DNA from: Conoideocrella luteorostrata
Lineage: Eukaryota; Ascomycota; Sordariomycetes; Hypocreales; Clavicipitaceae
Reading direction: 5' to 3'
Assembly (NCBI GenBank): GCA_032433595.1
Contig: JASWJB010000044.1
Span: 124,001-188,000, forward strand
DNA length: 64,000 nt
Part shown: positions 32,995 through 46,600 of the stretch, one piece after another
Layout of the letters: each line of letters starts with the position of its first letter
How positions within the stretch are numbered: position 1 is the first letter of the stretch
The notes under the pieces: generated by a model
The model's input: the letters and a program-made list of their open reading frames with translations, nothing else
What the model was told of the DNA's origin: nothing
The model's database searches: none
Program-made: the position numbers and the translations under genes

Positions 32995-33487
32995 CTAGCA
33001 AGAGCAGCTAAGCTCCTTTGTCTCCAAGAAACAAGTGGCCCCTTCCTTATGGCACTGAAATTATTAGTAAGGAACTTTAAATTAATTTCATCTAAGGTAT
33101 TTTCGAATAACTTACGCGTCCGGGGCATTTGCAAGATTCAGTCCTGTAGGTATAGTCGTGTTTATAATCGCAAGCTGCGGTTTTGCAGCCAGTAACCTGA
33201 AATGTGCATGTATGATTCGCTTTCGAGCACGTCTAAGACACAGCTTAACCAGTGTTGAGCAGGACATGATGTACATTGCTTACTCCAAAATAATAGATGT
33301 TGAGATATTTTAGCTCGGACGTCTCAGCGCTGACTATAGCTTCGGTAGTAGCAGTAGGGCTTGCTAAGATCTTAGTTTCAGTGCTGGCAGTGGTGGGATC
33401 GGCTTCGATTGAGGTGGCATTGTTGGCAACTGGGCTCGCACTGATGCCTATAGCAGCAAGTGCCACGGGGAGATAAAGGACCTTCAT
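32995..33487 (-). CDS. Small secreted cysteine-rich protein, 8 Cys
   Basis: Three minus-strand exons: 33487..33284, 33196..33116 and 33054..32995, giving 114 aa. Introns 33197..33283 (GTAAGC..TTTCAG) and 33055..33115 (GTAAGT..TTTCAG) both fall between codons. Exon 1 encodes a signal peptide (MKVLYLPVALAAIGISA) and a Thr/Ser/Ala-rich, cysteine-free stretch. Exons 2 and 3 contribute four cysteines each: VTGCKTAAC and ESCKCPGR, then CHKEGATC and ELSCSC. The protein ends in a cysteine. This eight-cysteine spacing suggests a compact disulfide-knotted secreted peptide; no family is recognised. Without splicing, exon 1 would run to a stop at 33245 and lose every cysteine, which supports the intron model. 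A TATA box lies just over 100 bp upstream. Confidence 0.75.
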
Positions 33488-33595
33488 TTTAAAAGATAAA
33501 CCTTGGGCAGTGCTTAGTACTGCAAGTGGTAGTGTATGTTGAAGATAGATTGAGGGTGATGGTAAATTGATCTTGAAGTGGATGAAATCGATCTC

Positions 33596-33603
33596 TATTT
33601 ATA
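33596..33603 (-). promoter_or_regulatory. TATA box of 8-Cys secreted gene
   Basis: TATAAATA on the minus strand, about 110 bp before the ATG at 33487, matching the placement at the neighbouring secreted gene. Confidence 0.6.
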
Positions 33604-35700
33604 CGTCCTGTCTGCCATACAACCGCGACATCATCAAAGCCAACTAATTGATTTCTGTTGGATAATAGTCCCCTCGATAAGGCCTCATACAAAGGAAGTT
33701 GTGTCAGCAGTATGAAAAGTGGCGAGCTTTACTCCAAACTGAGCATTGTATTGGCCATGACGGACAATTTCCGGTGCCCACAATGTTAATGCTCACCCGA
33801 TTGCATATTAATACGAGCAATCACCGGGTTAACAACTCCGCTATGGACAAGAATGCTACAGCAAACATTATCAGCTGGCGCCGAACACCCCAGCATCCCG
33901 GTGTATGCAAGACCCTCTTGGATGGAACTTTAAACAAATAAGCATAATAAAAAGGCATGGTCATTGCGCTTCAGGCATTATTGCCAGGGACAAATTAGAC
34001 TTGGCAACTCGGGAGTTGCCGTCGTGGGGGTGAAGGTGCAGTTGCCGTTATGCTTATCGCGTAGGCTGAATCAATAGTCTATAATCGAGCGGGGAACTTC
34101 GTGTCTTGTGTGTTGTTCTCTATGCTTCCTATCTTCTCAAAGATTGTACATTATGCGGAGTGCGTTGCCAACGAATTAGTAATAGCCCTTGACACGCCTA
34201 AGCCTGGAAACTGTTGCTGTCGCGCCAAGTATCCACTGCTCTAAAGTGCAAAAAGGTGAGCCCACTAAATATTATTTAGCGAGGTTAAATTAAAGCTTAT
34301 ATAACGCAACAATGGCCTCCTGATTTAACGTGGCGCGGAATAAGATCGATCATCTTGCCCGGTTAATCCATCACAGCTGTTTGTGAAGTACTCAATTAAT
34401 TGCGCTCGTGACAGTCTTGGTCCCATGTCAATAAATTATCACCAATGATATAAGGCTGTTTGTCTCTCGCGTTACCGTCGGCCGCAGCTTCTGGTTCCAA
34501 TGCTGTCAAAGACGCAAGGTTTCCAATCGACTGTGGACGAAGTGCTAGCTTCTTTGCTATGCTTATTGGCCAATTTCGTAAAACGCGCGCCAAAGATGAC
34601 CTAGAAACGATTCGAAGGATGATCTTGGAAACTAGACACGTACGACTTGAATCCCCAGGTATTGTCGCGCTCCCCCAAGGCTTCATGATGAAACACGACA
34701 AGGCACCTAATTGATGTCACAGCGCCGTTCATGTGGCTGAGATCATTGAATCAATTAGTCTATTACTACATCAAACAAGCATATAGAAAGGCTGTCCTTC
34801 TTATTGTCGACGCGACAGTGCTCGCTAATTCAACTTCTATCATTTGTTTGCAATGCAAGTGCGGTTGCCAGGAAGCTACCAACCCGCACCATCATGCCGG
34901 TCCGACGGGCAGGGTCGTATGATAGGGTTAGGGTTGGATGACGCCACAACAGTTTAGACCCGCCCTGTGCCCAGCACACTCGTTCAACGATGCGATGCAC
35001 GCACGTTGAGCATATCGGGTATATTCCGTCCTTATTTAACTCTGACTCCCGATTTCTAAATATTCTAGAGTTTTGCGGCTCTGGCTACTACTGGACTCAG
35101 GGACGTTGGTGCTGGTGAAAATGATTCCCTGCGGACTGCCGTGCCATGCATGCCATGCTAGTCTACGACTTGAACAACTAGCAGGTTCTGGACCGTCACA
35201 CGGTGTAACCAACCATCCCATCCAACTGCGGCTTGGCCAACCCAAGCAATCCTCCGCAGGCCACGTTCTAGACCGCTGCGTCGGCTCGCCCCCATCAGCA
35301 CGCGGGCAAGGAGATCGAGCGATCGGGCGATCGAGCGTGTCACGTCTTGACCTGGGAATTGACCACACAGCATGAATCTTGCATCAAGGATCAAGACGCT
35401 CCAAATCTTTCTTCCGCCGTAGGGGTGAGTATGGCACGAGTTATCCTCCCTTAGTGCTAGCAATTTTCCACAAACTGCCAGGTGATATCTGCGGCTGCGA
35501 GAGAACAGAGACTGAGCAACTATTACCACCGCCAGCGTCGAAGCGACAGCTGCCATTTCCTCTCATAACTCCCTCACGACAGATCCTGTCCTTTCCGCCT
35601 CATTTGCTAAAGAGTCTGGTTGAGACGCAGAACCCCTCTAGCGCGCAAGCATGCTGGCGCTGCAGAAACTGGTATTCGAGCGACGCGACCACCCCGCGAC
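33604..35700. other. Intergenic and leader of histidine kinase
   Basis: No supported gene. A short telomere-like TAGGGTTAGGGTTGG lies near 34922 but is isolated. The open stretch at 34460..34714 has no recognisable motif. From about 35050 onward the sequence is GC-richer and probably forms the promoter and 5' leader of the kinase gene. Confidence 0.5.
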
Positions 35701-38700
35701 ATGCCTTCGATGCAAGACTCTGGGACGTATCTGACATCGTCAGCGAATCGGACTATGTTGACGCCTTCACGGGATGCCTCGAATGACATTTCGAATACTT
35801 TGCGGGATGTAAAGCTCTTGGATCTGCTTCAATTTGACCGACGACCTACCTTCATCGTGAGCCTGAACCCATCATCCGAACACAGCGCATCTGGCGACCT
35901 GCGAATCGTGTACTGCAACCCGTCTCTTCGGTCGATCCCCGATATCTATAACCGAATATCTGTCAACTCTCGGGAGACAACGATACCGGACCCTGGTTTT
36001 GGACATTTCAAGAACTGGGCACTATATCTCGAAGACAGTTCGAGGGAGGATATACCCTTCTTGCAATATGCCGGTCGCAAATGGTCCTACATTACGGTAA
36101 CGGATGAATTTCGTGTCATTAGCACCGATGGCGTCGTCGCGCAGGATCATGTCGAACGCAAAACTCGCTTCAGTAAAGACGATGGAAAACGTGCAGAGGA
36201 GAGCGCATCTCCTGGCCGTACCTGGCGGCCTTTGTCAAGCGAAATGCTGCCTACAAATGTTGTTCGACCGGACGCCAACCGACTAAATAAGGAACAAATC
36301 TATTGTGACTGGACCAGTGTTCCTATTGCAGACGAACCCGACAACCACAAAATCCTTGCTAGGTCAAGAAACTGGGCAGCCACGTCCTTAGGCCCAATGG
36401 AAGACTGGGATTGGGACCTCAGATCGGCCTCCGACATGACAATGAGAACACCATATCCAGCAGCAATGTATTGGGGCCCTGACTTCATCACCATGTACAA
36501 TAAGCCCTATGTTGAGATTGCTGGCATGAAGCATCCTAACCTTATGGGACAGCCATACAAGCAAGGCTGGTCGGAGATCTGGGAAGCGATTTATCCCATC
36601 TTAATGCGTGCCTGGAATGACGGGGAGTCTACCATGAAGCACGACGACCGTCTCTTTATCGCCCGAAATGGTTTCTTGGAAGAGACCTTCTTCTCTTGGT
36701 GTATAGTGCCCCTACTTGGGCATAACAACCAAGTCATGGGTCTCTTCAATCCTGCCTTCGAAAACACCCAGCAAATAGTTAACGAAAGACGCCTTCTGAC
36801 ATTACGCGAGATCGGAGAACAGACCGCCTCGGCTAAGACATTTCGAGAATTCTGGTCGCTGACACTGAAAGGCCTGGAGTTCAACGAGCCAGATGTTCCA
36901 TTATGTCTTATTTACTCGGTCGGAGAGGAAAATGATAGCGACAGCTCGTCCTTTCATTCTGGCAGCATAGGTTTTTCGCACAATTTGACTTTGGAAGGAT
37001 CGTTGGGAATACCGAAAGGCCATCCAGCGGCGCCTCCCTCGTTAGACTCACGGACACAAGACGGCTTCGCACCTTATATGAGGCAATCCATGGCTGCTGG
37101 CGGTGTGCCTATTTTGCTGTCCAAAGAGGACAATACTCTACCCATGGATCTCGTGAAAGACATTGCTTGGCGTGGATTCGGAGACCCTTGCAGGCATCTT
37201 GTTGTTTTCCCTATCAATCCTGTAGCTGCGTGGTATGAAGCTACTTACCCCAGGGGGTTCATTGTTCTCGGCGTGAACCCTAGACGCCCGTATGATAGCG
37301 ACTACAAACTCTTCATCAACCTTTTAGCCAGACAGCTAGCTACGTCTCTAGCCTCGGTTGTTCTGTTCGAGGAGGAGGTCAAACGAAGCGCGAAGGCCGC
37401 GCGCCTGGCTGCGATTGATCGTGAGCACCTGTCCCTGCAGCTCCAGCTCCGAACTCAAGAAGCCGTTGAGAGTGAGTACAGGTTTAGTCGGCTGGCAGAA
37501 TTTGCGCCCGTTGGAATATTCATTGCCGACTTTGATGGGTGTTTCAGCTACTGTAATGATATGTGGTGGCAAATTTCGCGCCAAAACCGGCTCGAGGATT
37601 TTGGAAACACTACCAAGCATGCATGGATACATAACGTAATGGACCAAGACCGTCCAGCATTAGAGGCTGCTTGGGACAAAATGCTTGTTGAAAAGTCAAC
37701 CATGTCTATAGAATTTCGATTCAAATGTAGTCAGCGAATTGGAGAGAGTGTGGTGGACACCTGGGTTCTGATGAGCGCCTACCCTGACAGCCACCAGCAC
37801 AACACGAAGGAATCCATATTTGGCTGTATTACAGACATTTCGATGCAAAAACGTGCTGAGCATGTCCAAAGCGACCGGCGCAAGGAAGCGGTTGAACTGA
37901 AGCGCCAACAAGAGAACTTCATCGATATTACCAGCCACGAAATGCGGAATCCTCTTTCGGCGATCTTGCAGTGTGTTGATCAAATAACCGGCAGTGTTCT
38001 GGAATTTTCTGACTACGGCACTCAAGACGCCGTTAAAAAGCTGCATGCGGATTGCTTAGATGCTGCTAATACGATCAGTTTATGCGCGAGCCACCAGAAG
38101 CGCATTGTGGACGACATTCTCACCCTGTCCAAGCTTGATTCACGGCTCATCTCCATCACACCGGTTGATGTGCAGCCGTTAGTAGTGGTTGAACAGGTAT
38201 TGAAAATGTTCCAACCCGAAGTCAAAGCTCATGAAATCAATTTGACGGTTCGGGTCGATAAGAGCTATCACGACCACAATATAGACTGGGTTAGTCTGGA
38301 TCCATCCCGGTTGCAGCAAGTCTTGATCAATTTCATCACAAACTCAATTAAATTTACCCAATGTCAAGAAAAAAAAGTCATAACGGTGGCGATGAAGGCT
38401 TTCTTGGACCGATCAGAAGTTTTGCAGGACGGCATCATGTATCTTGAAACGAACGAGTTTAGTGACAGCGTCATGAGCAATCATCAAGGGCAGGAGCAAG
38501 TCTCCACGCCGCCAATCTTTTTACAATTTACAATTCAGGATAGTGGCTCTGGCATCAACGATGAGGATATGAAGCTTCTGTTCCGACGCTTCCAGCAAGC
38601 GACGCCGCGCACTCACGTGCAATACGGTGGCTCAGGTCTCGGGCTATTTATATCCCGAACACTTGTTGAAATGCAAGGCGGGCAAATTGGAGTGTCATCC

Positions 38701-39418
38701 CAAGAAAACGAAGGCAGTAGCTTTTATTTCTTCATTCAGTGTCAGAAAAGCCTCAAGCATACTTCGACCAAAGGAACTTCAAACCATCCGAGCCTGCAAA
38801 ACTCCAGCTCAGCCTCCCCTACTTCACCCCAACCGAGGAGGATAAGCAGAATTCTTCCCAGCCCAGATAGTCTTGTCAAACATGCCTCACAAGCCACGTC
38901 TCCGATCTTCGACGTCCTTATTGTTGAAGACAACCTTATCAACCAGAAGGTGCTGAATCGACAATTAGTCAATGCAGGGAACAGGACTTATACTGCAAAT
39001 CATGGCCAAGAAGCCTTGGCTTTGTTGGAGAAGTCCAGATTCTGGGCCGGCCGCGAAACCGACGGGTTCGACATTTCGGTCATCTTGATGGACCTGGAGA
39101 TGCCTGTAATGGACGGCCTGACCTGCGCAAGGAAGATCCGGGAACTAGAGCGCAGTGGCACCATCGTCAAGCACATCCCAATTATCGCTGTGACGGCGTA
39201 TGCGAGACCGGAGCAGGTCCAAATAGCTCAAGATGCGGGCATGGTTAGTAACGAGCTATAGACAGGCTAACCAAGCCGTATACTTGGCGCACGACTGACT
39301 TCTTTTCTAGGACGAAGTAATGCCGAAACCGTTCCGAATAACGGACTTGATTCCAAAGATAAAGGACGTCGTTGAGGGGTATGGTAATGACGAAGGAGCT
39401 CCACCACCGGGAGGATAA
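35701..39418 (+). CDS. Hybrid histidine kinase
   Basis: Two exons, 35701..39243 and 39311..39418 (intron GTTAGT..TTCTAG), give 1216 aa. The start is the first ATG of the frame (MPSMQDSG). An N-terminal sensor region contains a PAS-like segment (AAMYWGPDFITMYNKPYVEI). A GAF-like middle follows (RHLVVFPINPVAAWYEATYP). A second PAS is near residues 597-690 (RLAEFAPVGIFIADFDGCFS). The dimerisation/phosphoacceptor site is His746 in ITSHEMRNPLSAIL. The ATPase has an N box (QQVLINFITNSIKFT), a G1 box (DSGSGI) and a G2 box (GGSGLGLFISRTL). The receiver starts near residue 1071 (DVLIVEDNLINQKVL), with phospho-Asp1131 in LMDLEMPVMDG and its conserved Lys (MPKPF) encoded by exon 2, so splicing is needed for a complete receiver. 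Such kinases pass phosphate through an HPt protein to response regulators controlling stress and development. The signal sensed is unknown; all catalytic residues look intact. Confidence 0.95.
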
Positions 39419-42400
39419 AGAGCTTGTACACACAGATATCCATATAGACATGTACAACACGAGACAACGTTTATGACTTGCTTAGCCGTGTTGTTAGCTG
39501 TACCAGCCATGTTATATGTGCAATAAGTCAAGGTAATGTAGGCCCTTGTCCATTGCCGGGTCTGTAATCCAGTCCCTAATACGGAGTACATAGGATTGGT
39601 CTGTGAGGCTGCAAGCCATTGTGTTGAGTGAAAAATTGGTGACAGGGAACCCTGCATGACCGTCGTCAACTTTATCGCGTGACTGTGGATTATGTCAATA
39701 TTACTTACTCCGTAGTTACTATAGAATCCACAACAGGCTCCTCGGCAAGGGCGACCGCCATCTGCGCGAAACGAGCCTAGAACCTGCTCAGTGCAGAAAT
39801 CTACTCATGTAAGTGTATCTGTTGGAACAATTAACCACTCGACTATGGAGCAAAAGCGTACTCCGTAGGCCTACTGAATTATTCCCCAGTGGCTGTAATT
39901 AGGGCTTATGTTCTACGCAACAGCACCACTGCTGACAAGCATTGACTTATACTTATTAAGACCGGGGTACAAAGCGCTGCGCTCACTTAATTTCATCCCT
40001 AGGTGCCGCTTTAGCTACTCCACGCCATTTTTTCAGACTGACATCATGGATGGAGTCAATGACACTCTCCTGAATTCACAAGATTGAGAAGAGAGCCTAC
40101 CAAAACTTATCTCTAACCACCAAAATAGCTCGCAGGGTGGGCGGAACAATTGGAGACAAGGTAAGGCCGCAGGATGAGAACGGGGCATCCAATAGCGGTG
40201 TTGGATAGACACGACTCAAGTCACGACCAGGGGTCTGAACTAGGCCAACCGAGCTAGGCACTATTAATGCAGAATAATTCCAACCAGTTACTATTCCGTA
40301 GTATACCTTCGAAACCCCAGCTCCCTCCACGCTGGTCCCATAACTTGCGCGCGAGTCTCTGCGATGGGTTGTCACTTGGTGCCCTGAAAGGAGTGCCCAG
40401 TGTTGAGACTACTGAACCCACCATTCAGGCACACATATACCTGAAACGAAGCCTTGCGGCTTCTTCCTTAGTCGGAGAATCTCATCATCTTTCTCTTCAA
40501 CACATGCACGCAAGAAAACGGACTGTTCTTTCAACAATAAATCGTATCTGCTGTCGTTGTGAGGAGCGCATGGGCGGACGTCGATGCCCGATATTAGCCA
40601 AGATGCAGACAGAGCAAGTCAGGATAAAATTCCTACTTAGAGAGTAGACTCTGCATGTTTTGACAGCCCAGTACACGTCGTGAGTCCAACGACTTTGATG
40701 GCCAACTAGCGTCGGGAGTGGCTTGACCGTGTTAGTAGTATATATTGGTACCGGGCGAAGGTCGACGGCTTCCGCCTGCTACGTACTTTAAGCTCGCCAC
40801 TTGCATTGCGCTTCAGAGCTATCTTCTGCAGGTGGCCGTAACAGCGATAGCAATGGCCGGACAGCACGGCACCACGGTGCGAACCGAAACGGGTCCACCC
40901 ATGTTTAGGTGCATTGACTCTCTGCAGCGACGGCATGAAACGAAGTCAAAGCCACACCGTCTGAAGAGATGGGCCCCCTAAGGTCAAGATCCAGTGCATC
41001 ACTGACAGGTTCGCATTGCATTGGCACTCACAAAGATACATATGTCACAGGATATCCATCAATGCATAAGAGCCCGCGCAATCAAATGCCACGAGGCAAG
41101 ACCTGAGTGTACTGTGTAGACGAACTTGTGGCGGATACCGTACCAACTGGTTTCGTGCTGCTTCAGCGCCATCCTCTCTTCTCCGGCCGTCCGATCTAAA
41201 TCTGCTTCATTGCAAAATTGAGCCGGACTTCCCGGGAAAAGCTATTTTATTATTTGTCTTCGCGTAGAGACCATACCAAAGTGTGCGGGCATAGTCGGTA
41301 CACACTTCTGGACTGTCTCGTACACGCTGCAGTAACGTACTTGGCCGTCTGGCATACCACTTTTGCCGTTGCTGGGCTACAAAGACGGGCAAAGATGACT
41401 TCCAATATTGAATAGAACCTTCATAACGGGGAATAACTCACTCCTCGCCATGTTTGGCAGTCTTGAGAACCAATATCCTTCTTTGGACACACCATCTCTT
41501 CCCCGTAGGAGAACCGCCAAATCACAGCTCCAATCTCCGCCGAACTCTTCAGTATAATAATAGAGATGTGTCTGGAGTTTTATCAGATTATAAAAAAACG
41601 TTATCGATGTTTTGCTAGGGCTGGAATATGTTTGATGGGTACGTTGTATACATCCATAAAACTCTTTATTCGTGATTTCATCGACTGGTGGACAGAGATG
41701 ACTGCAAAGGCAAAAGGCATCAGACCATTGATGATGCAACGTAGGCGGCCTACATGGACATTCAAAAACAAGGCAGCTGACCAAATTGTGGCTCTTCTTT
41801 TGAAGCGGCTGCTCTATTTCCATCTACTCTACGGAGTATGTATGGTTGCGATAACAAGCCTGTGGCATTGGTTGGACTGCGAAGGCGGACGGTCCTGAGA
41901 GTTCCGATTGGTATGAATAGACGCTTTACTCCTCAATAGATGGGTCGCCGGAATTCTGGAACAGTAGCCCCGCTCCTGTTGAGTAGATCCGTGTGATACC
42001 GTGGACAAGCGGCCATAGGGATGCGGCACCTGGTCATGAAATATCGGTACAGCGCAAACCAAGGGCTGCTGCTTGGGGCAAATAGATGGCAGTTTCAGTA
42101 GCGTCACAATAGTACAGATGGTAGATCAAACCTTCCGTTTGTTTCTTAACTCCGAATACTAATTTCTGGCTCTCTCAATAAAATTTCTATTATTTGACCA
42201 TTCTGGCTACAGCCACCGAAGAGCTCCGTAATACCGATCCCCTAACAAGAGCAAACCTATCGAACAATGCAAGACCAATATAGCTCCAGGCTCCACGGAG
42301 TATGCCCGCGATTCGAGAAAGAGCAACGTGGGAAACATGATGCCGCCCTGCGGAGTATAGACTCTGCCTCCGTCATTCACCGCATCGATGCTGAAACTGG

Positions 42401-43918
42401 CTGTTTTACCAATCGCCGAGCTGAATTTTCGTCTAGTCGCCGAAGGAAACGGAGATGCCCCCACAGCCAAATCCTTGCAGTCCACCTTTCCTATGTATAG
42501 CATAACCAAATAGCGTCATTTGTCGGACATTTTTCATCGATTGCATTATGCGCACGCAGCATTTCCCTGCCATCTGTTATTCTGAGCGGGGCATCGCATT
42601 ATCGGGCCGGTAGCCGGCATCGACGAATGCTACCTCGGATCTGCCACTTCTGCGATGGCCTGACCCACGCAACACAGGGCTGGCAGCGAAAATCCACTCG
42701 CCGGAGCACAAACAACACATTACGGGCGTCGAATCTCTCGCCGGCCTCCAGCCTTCAGCCTCCAGCGTCCAGCCTCCATGCCGCGAGCCTCCGACGCCCC
42801 GGCCCAGCCCCAGCCCAGCGTCAGGCTCCCCCGATGGCGTATGAGCGACAAACCCCGATTCCAAACAGCCTTGGCGACCAGGCCCGACCCACACGTAGCC
42901 CTGCTTACGTAGTGTTTTGTAAACATGCTGCTGGTTGGGACTTCTATTGCGGTGTAATTTAGCAGGTGAAAGAAATATCTCTTAATATTCCGCTTTTTAT
43001 TGGCTGGGGACCCCAGTTGTGACAAGAGCCGGCCGCCTTCTGGTAGCCACAGAGATAGAACAGCCCCCAGTCCAACAACCTCGAACGTCACAGCTAAATT
43101 CTAACAGACCCCAATTTAATAAGCAGCCTCGAATCCCAATCAAACGTTATCCAATCAAACATCGCCGTGTAATCGAGCTGTGCTAATCATGGAAAACGCC
43201 TAATTCAGCAAGGTCCGGTGCACCCACGTTCTGTAGCGCTAGTAAGCGTTGTCATAGCCACCTGACACATATGAAGAGTAAATTGCTGCCCAGAGCCTGG
43301 AAACCCAATCTTGGGGCACAGTTGTAAGCTCATTGAATCAGTGGGAAATATTCTTAATGGCTAAGGAAGTAAATAGAACGACTCGAAGATAGTTATGGTC
43401 CTTGATGGCTGTTTACATTCAGCTGATGGATGCTGGTGTTCGCGGCGGTGTGAAATAGCCATGCAAGGTCAAGGGTTCGTCGCGATCCGTTATTTTGTCT
43501 GGCGAGTCTGATATACTATGTGGGCACTCTTGCACTCCGGTGATCACCTGTAAAAGCCGTAACCTACCATAGCATGAAATATACGGGCTTATTTCTCTGT
43601 AGGATCGAGATCAAGCGAGCTTACCTTTCATCAGCACGGAGTGAACGAGGCTTATACCCTAGCCAAATTCTCCATGAGTACATCGCCGGGCAACGCTCCA
43701 CAATTTGGATTTAAATAAAGAACTGCTACTCCGTACAATGACAGGGCGTTCTAACATATATAGCCCTCAGCCGCATCGCAGCTTATTTTCCGTCCTAAGC
43801 CGACTAAAATCGGTCATTGGCCCGCCCTGCTTTTACGCATTATATCTGTTTCCCAAAGGAAGATCCCATTTGAACCCTCCTTTTCTTTTTCATCTTTTGC
43901 AAGTTCTTTTCGGGCAGT
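39419..43918. other. 4.5-kb spacer with motif copies
   Basis: No supported gene. Exact TACTCCGTA motifs at 39580, 39706, 39859, 41830 and 43729, plus near copies around 40297, 42228, 42294 and 42347. Around 42740-42830 a CAGCCTCC/CCAGCC low-complexity stretch creates spurious open frames on both strands. An open minus-strand stretch at 41377..41823 has no recognisable domain. Confidence 0.5.
39580..39867. repeat. Cluster of three TACTCCGTA motifs
   Basis: Exact copies at 39580..39588 (complement), 39706..39714 (direct) and 39859..39867 (direct), within 450 bp downstream of the histidine kinase stop. The first two face each other as inverted 9-bp ends 135 bp apart. Confidence 0.8.
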
Positions 43919-45053
43919 ATGCTGTCAAGAAAGGGTCTTAGCTTGGTAGTGGCAATTTGTATGAGACATGTGTTTGCGTCATGCGGTCATGGTACCACCC
44001 TGCAGCCGAGGTCGCAGAACGGGCCGGTCGACGTTAACACTTTCGGTTACTTTGGCCCAAAGGTAATTTAAACTTCTTCACTTGGTGTCAAGAGCCAAAG
44101 ACTTCGCCAGCGGACCAGTATTGCTGACAGCATATCTACAGGGTCCAACAAGTTGGGTCGCCCTCGATCCAGTTAAGAACGCCCGCTGCGGAAACGGAAC
44201 TAGACAATCTCCCATCAATGTGGTACCGGGATCACTGAGCGTGATTCCTGGCGCACAGATATCTATCAAGATTCCAGATATGCCCAAAGGCGCAGACTTT
44301 GAAAACCGCGGAACGACTGTGGAAGTGGTTGCTGAGGGGGGAACCATGTCAATTGGCGGAGTAAGATATACGCTCAAACAGTTCCATTTTCATTTACCAA
44401 GTGAACATTTGGACAACGGAATGAGCATGGCCATGGAAGTTCACATGGTCTGGCAGGGTGATGCTGGAAAAGTAGCTGTTGTTGGTTTTTATGTGGACAT
44501 CGAGGATGGGTCATCAGCACCAAATTCACAACCCATTACCAAGCGACTTTCCCTAGAGGAGAAGCGGCTGTTGGATACAAGGACTGCCGGCAAACAAGAG
44601 AATTATGCGTCGCAGCGTGGTCTCGTGGAGGCATCTAATGTTCTAGGGACAGTTCTTGCTTCCGTGGAAAAGATCGCGAAGCCAGGCACAAGGGTGAAGA
44701 CACAGCCGCTCATGATGTCTAAATTGGTTGGAGCCCTCTCATCGGGGTCCTTTCAAACGTGAGTTATATATGATTCGATTTACTGTCTAGAATGACGCTA
44801 ATTTTCAAGCAGATATGATGGTTCACTAACGACTCCTCCTTGTTCAGAAGGTATAAGGTGGCTTCTGTCAAACCAGAAGTTATCTATTACAACGCAAACC
44901 TTCAAAAAAGCAAGATCAGTCATCGGGTTCAACTCCCGTTTCCCACAGAATACCCCTGGTCAACCCAATTTATTGAAACCCGCTCCTTGTCATGGGAAAA
45001 TTAGAGTGCTCTTTAAATATATGCGATTTATCTTCGGATACGCCAATCCATGA
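43919..45053 (+). CDS. Secreted alpha-carbonic anhydrase
   Basis: Three exons, 43919..44062, 44142..44758 and 44813..45053, give 333 aa. Introns 44063..44141 (GTAATT..CTACAG) and 44759..44812 (GTGAGT..AAGCAG) maintain frame. A signal peptide (MLSRKGLSLVVAICMRHVFA) directs secretion. Family hallmarks: YFGPKGPTSW at the N-terminus, RQSPINV, then KQFHFHLPSEH and MEVHMVW. The three histidines that bind the catalytic zinc are His130, His132 and His149. The C-terminal signature is SLTTPPCSEGIRW, completed only after intron 2 is removed. The enzyme hydrates CO2 to bicarbonate outside the cell or in the wall. The C-terminus beyond the core (CHGKIRVLFKYMRFIFGYANP) is basic and aromatic; its end could differ if another intron is present. 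A copy of TACTCCGTA lies about 190 bp upstream. Confidence 0.9.
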
Positions 45054-46600
45054 AGGGCAATTCTGGTCGATGAGGCGCTTCACCAACACCTTTCTTCCTC
45101 TAACGATCAAAGCAACAACAAAGGAGCTCAAAGCCCTCACCCGCCACATTTAACGAAAGATAGACAATCTTAGCGAATATTTGACTGCTATTACGAATAT
45201 CACAACACTTGCCTTACTGATCAGTGCTATCTTGCCTCTGTATATAAAATTTCATGGTACTATGACATTGACCACAAACACTACGCTTTTGGCCAGAGAA
45301 TAGATTATCTAAGATATAACCTTATACTTGCTTGTTAGAGTATATAAGTCATTTCTTCAACCAGTCGAGCTATGTCTCTAACGAGTTTTCTAACATTTTA
45401 AATGCCCAACCTCCGCGCCATAGCTCTAACCATATCCCGTACCTCGTTCGATTAGATGTCTCTTTTCAGGTAGACAGGTCTTGCACCGTCGACCACGTAT
45501 TTTTGAGCGGCAGTTGAGGCATTACGAGTGATACCTCTACCGGGAAGCCCTTCCCAAGAATATAGCGCACGTTGGAAGCCAACACTGTTGCAGGACGTGC
45601 AATGAGAAACACAATGCCCCGAAAAAGAGAGGAATTCAATTTTAACAGCTAGAAATCAAGATCCAAATCACTCGGGTAAGGAAGTAAAAAACGAATAGAT
45701 TGTTTTGTTCTTGAACTAAGAATCTAATGCGGTTTCATTGGCGAAGGGCAACATATATCTAATAAACTGCGACTGCCCAGAAGACGAGTGGGGACAAGAC
45801 AAAGAGACCATGTTTTTTAAATTGTAGAAAAGGTAAAAATACTGGGTGCCGGCGTCGGGGCTGTCGGAAGTCCATCTCCGAGTGGGGGAAATAGACGTTT
45901 ACGCTTGCTTGGCGTCACGGTACGGTCGCTCACATGCCGCAACATACCCGAATACCATCGGATGAGCACATGACGTCACGACTTAAGCACAAATTCTGAA
46001 GTCCTGAGGATGGGAGGTTTCTTATCTTCTCTTTTTTCTTCTCTTTTCGTCCTATCTATGAATTAATTAATTAAGCAACTCCCATTTGGTCGTCGCGGTA
46101 TCTCACAATACCCACGCAAACTTGAAAATTGAATATAAGCGCTGGAGGCTCGAGCTGAAAATGCAGAACAATTGCTGTCGCTCACTAGGATGGAGCGCTC
46201 AAATTAAGTTAAAATGAACTAGCATGCAATCATCTTCATGCGCTCAATTGATCAACCGTGTGCTGCCAGTGAAAGAAAATATGGACTTAAATTGCACATG
46301 CTTGCGTTCTTATCGGCGTTCGTGGATCCTTGCAGCCTGACATCGCAGGCACCAACTTCTTTCAATGGCCATATCTCGCAACTCTATCTTTCCTAAAATG
46401 AGCGACATATCACAAACCTAATGCTGATACTGCACAGGCACTGCTCACTGCTACGTACATTGTCTAATCCCGGTTATGCGACCGGTGTTAAGCGAGGCTT
46501 GATTCACATACCAATCAAGCGGCGCCCGAACTGCAGTGCCAGATCGCCCCGACACCCCGAAAACTGGACCCGACAGTGGTGACGTGCATATTCCCTCATA
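45054..46600. other. Intergenic, no gene seen
   Basis: AT-rich spacer. A short palindromic ATTAATTAATTAA run lies near 46063. Nothing coding supported; the right end is the promoter of the PIP-kinase-like gene. Confidence 0.5.

Noticed and set aside
34460..34714. Open frame of 84 codons
   Set aside because: No start context, family motif or neighbouring exons.
41377..41823. 148-codon minus-strand open frame
   Set aside because: Composition and lack of motifs suggest chance; an overlapping plus-strand frame is equally long and equally uninformative.
42577..43091. Overlapping open frames on both strands
   Set aside because: Produced by a CAGCCTCC low-complexity stretch.
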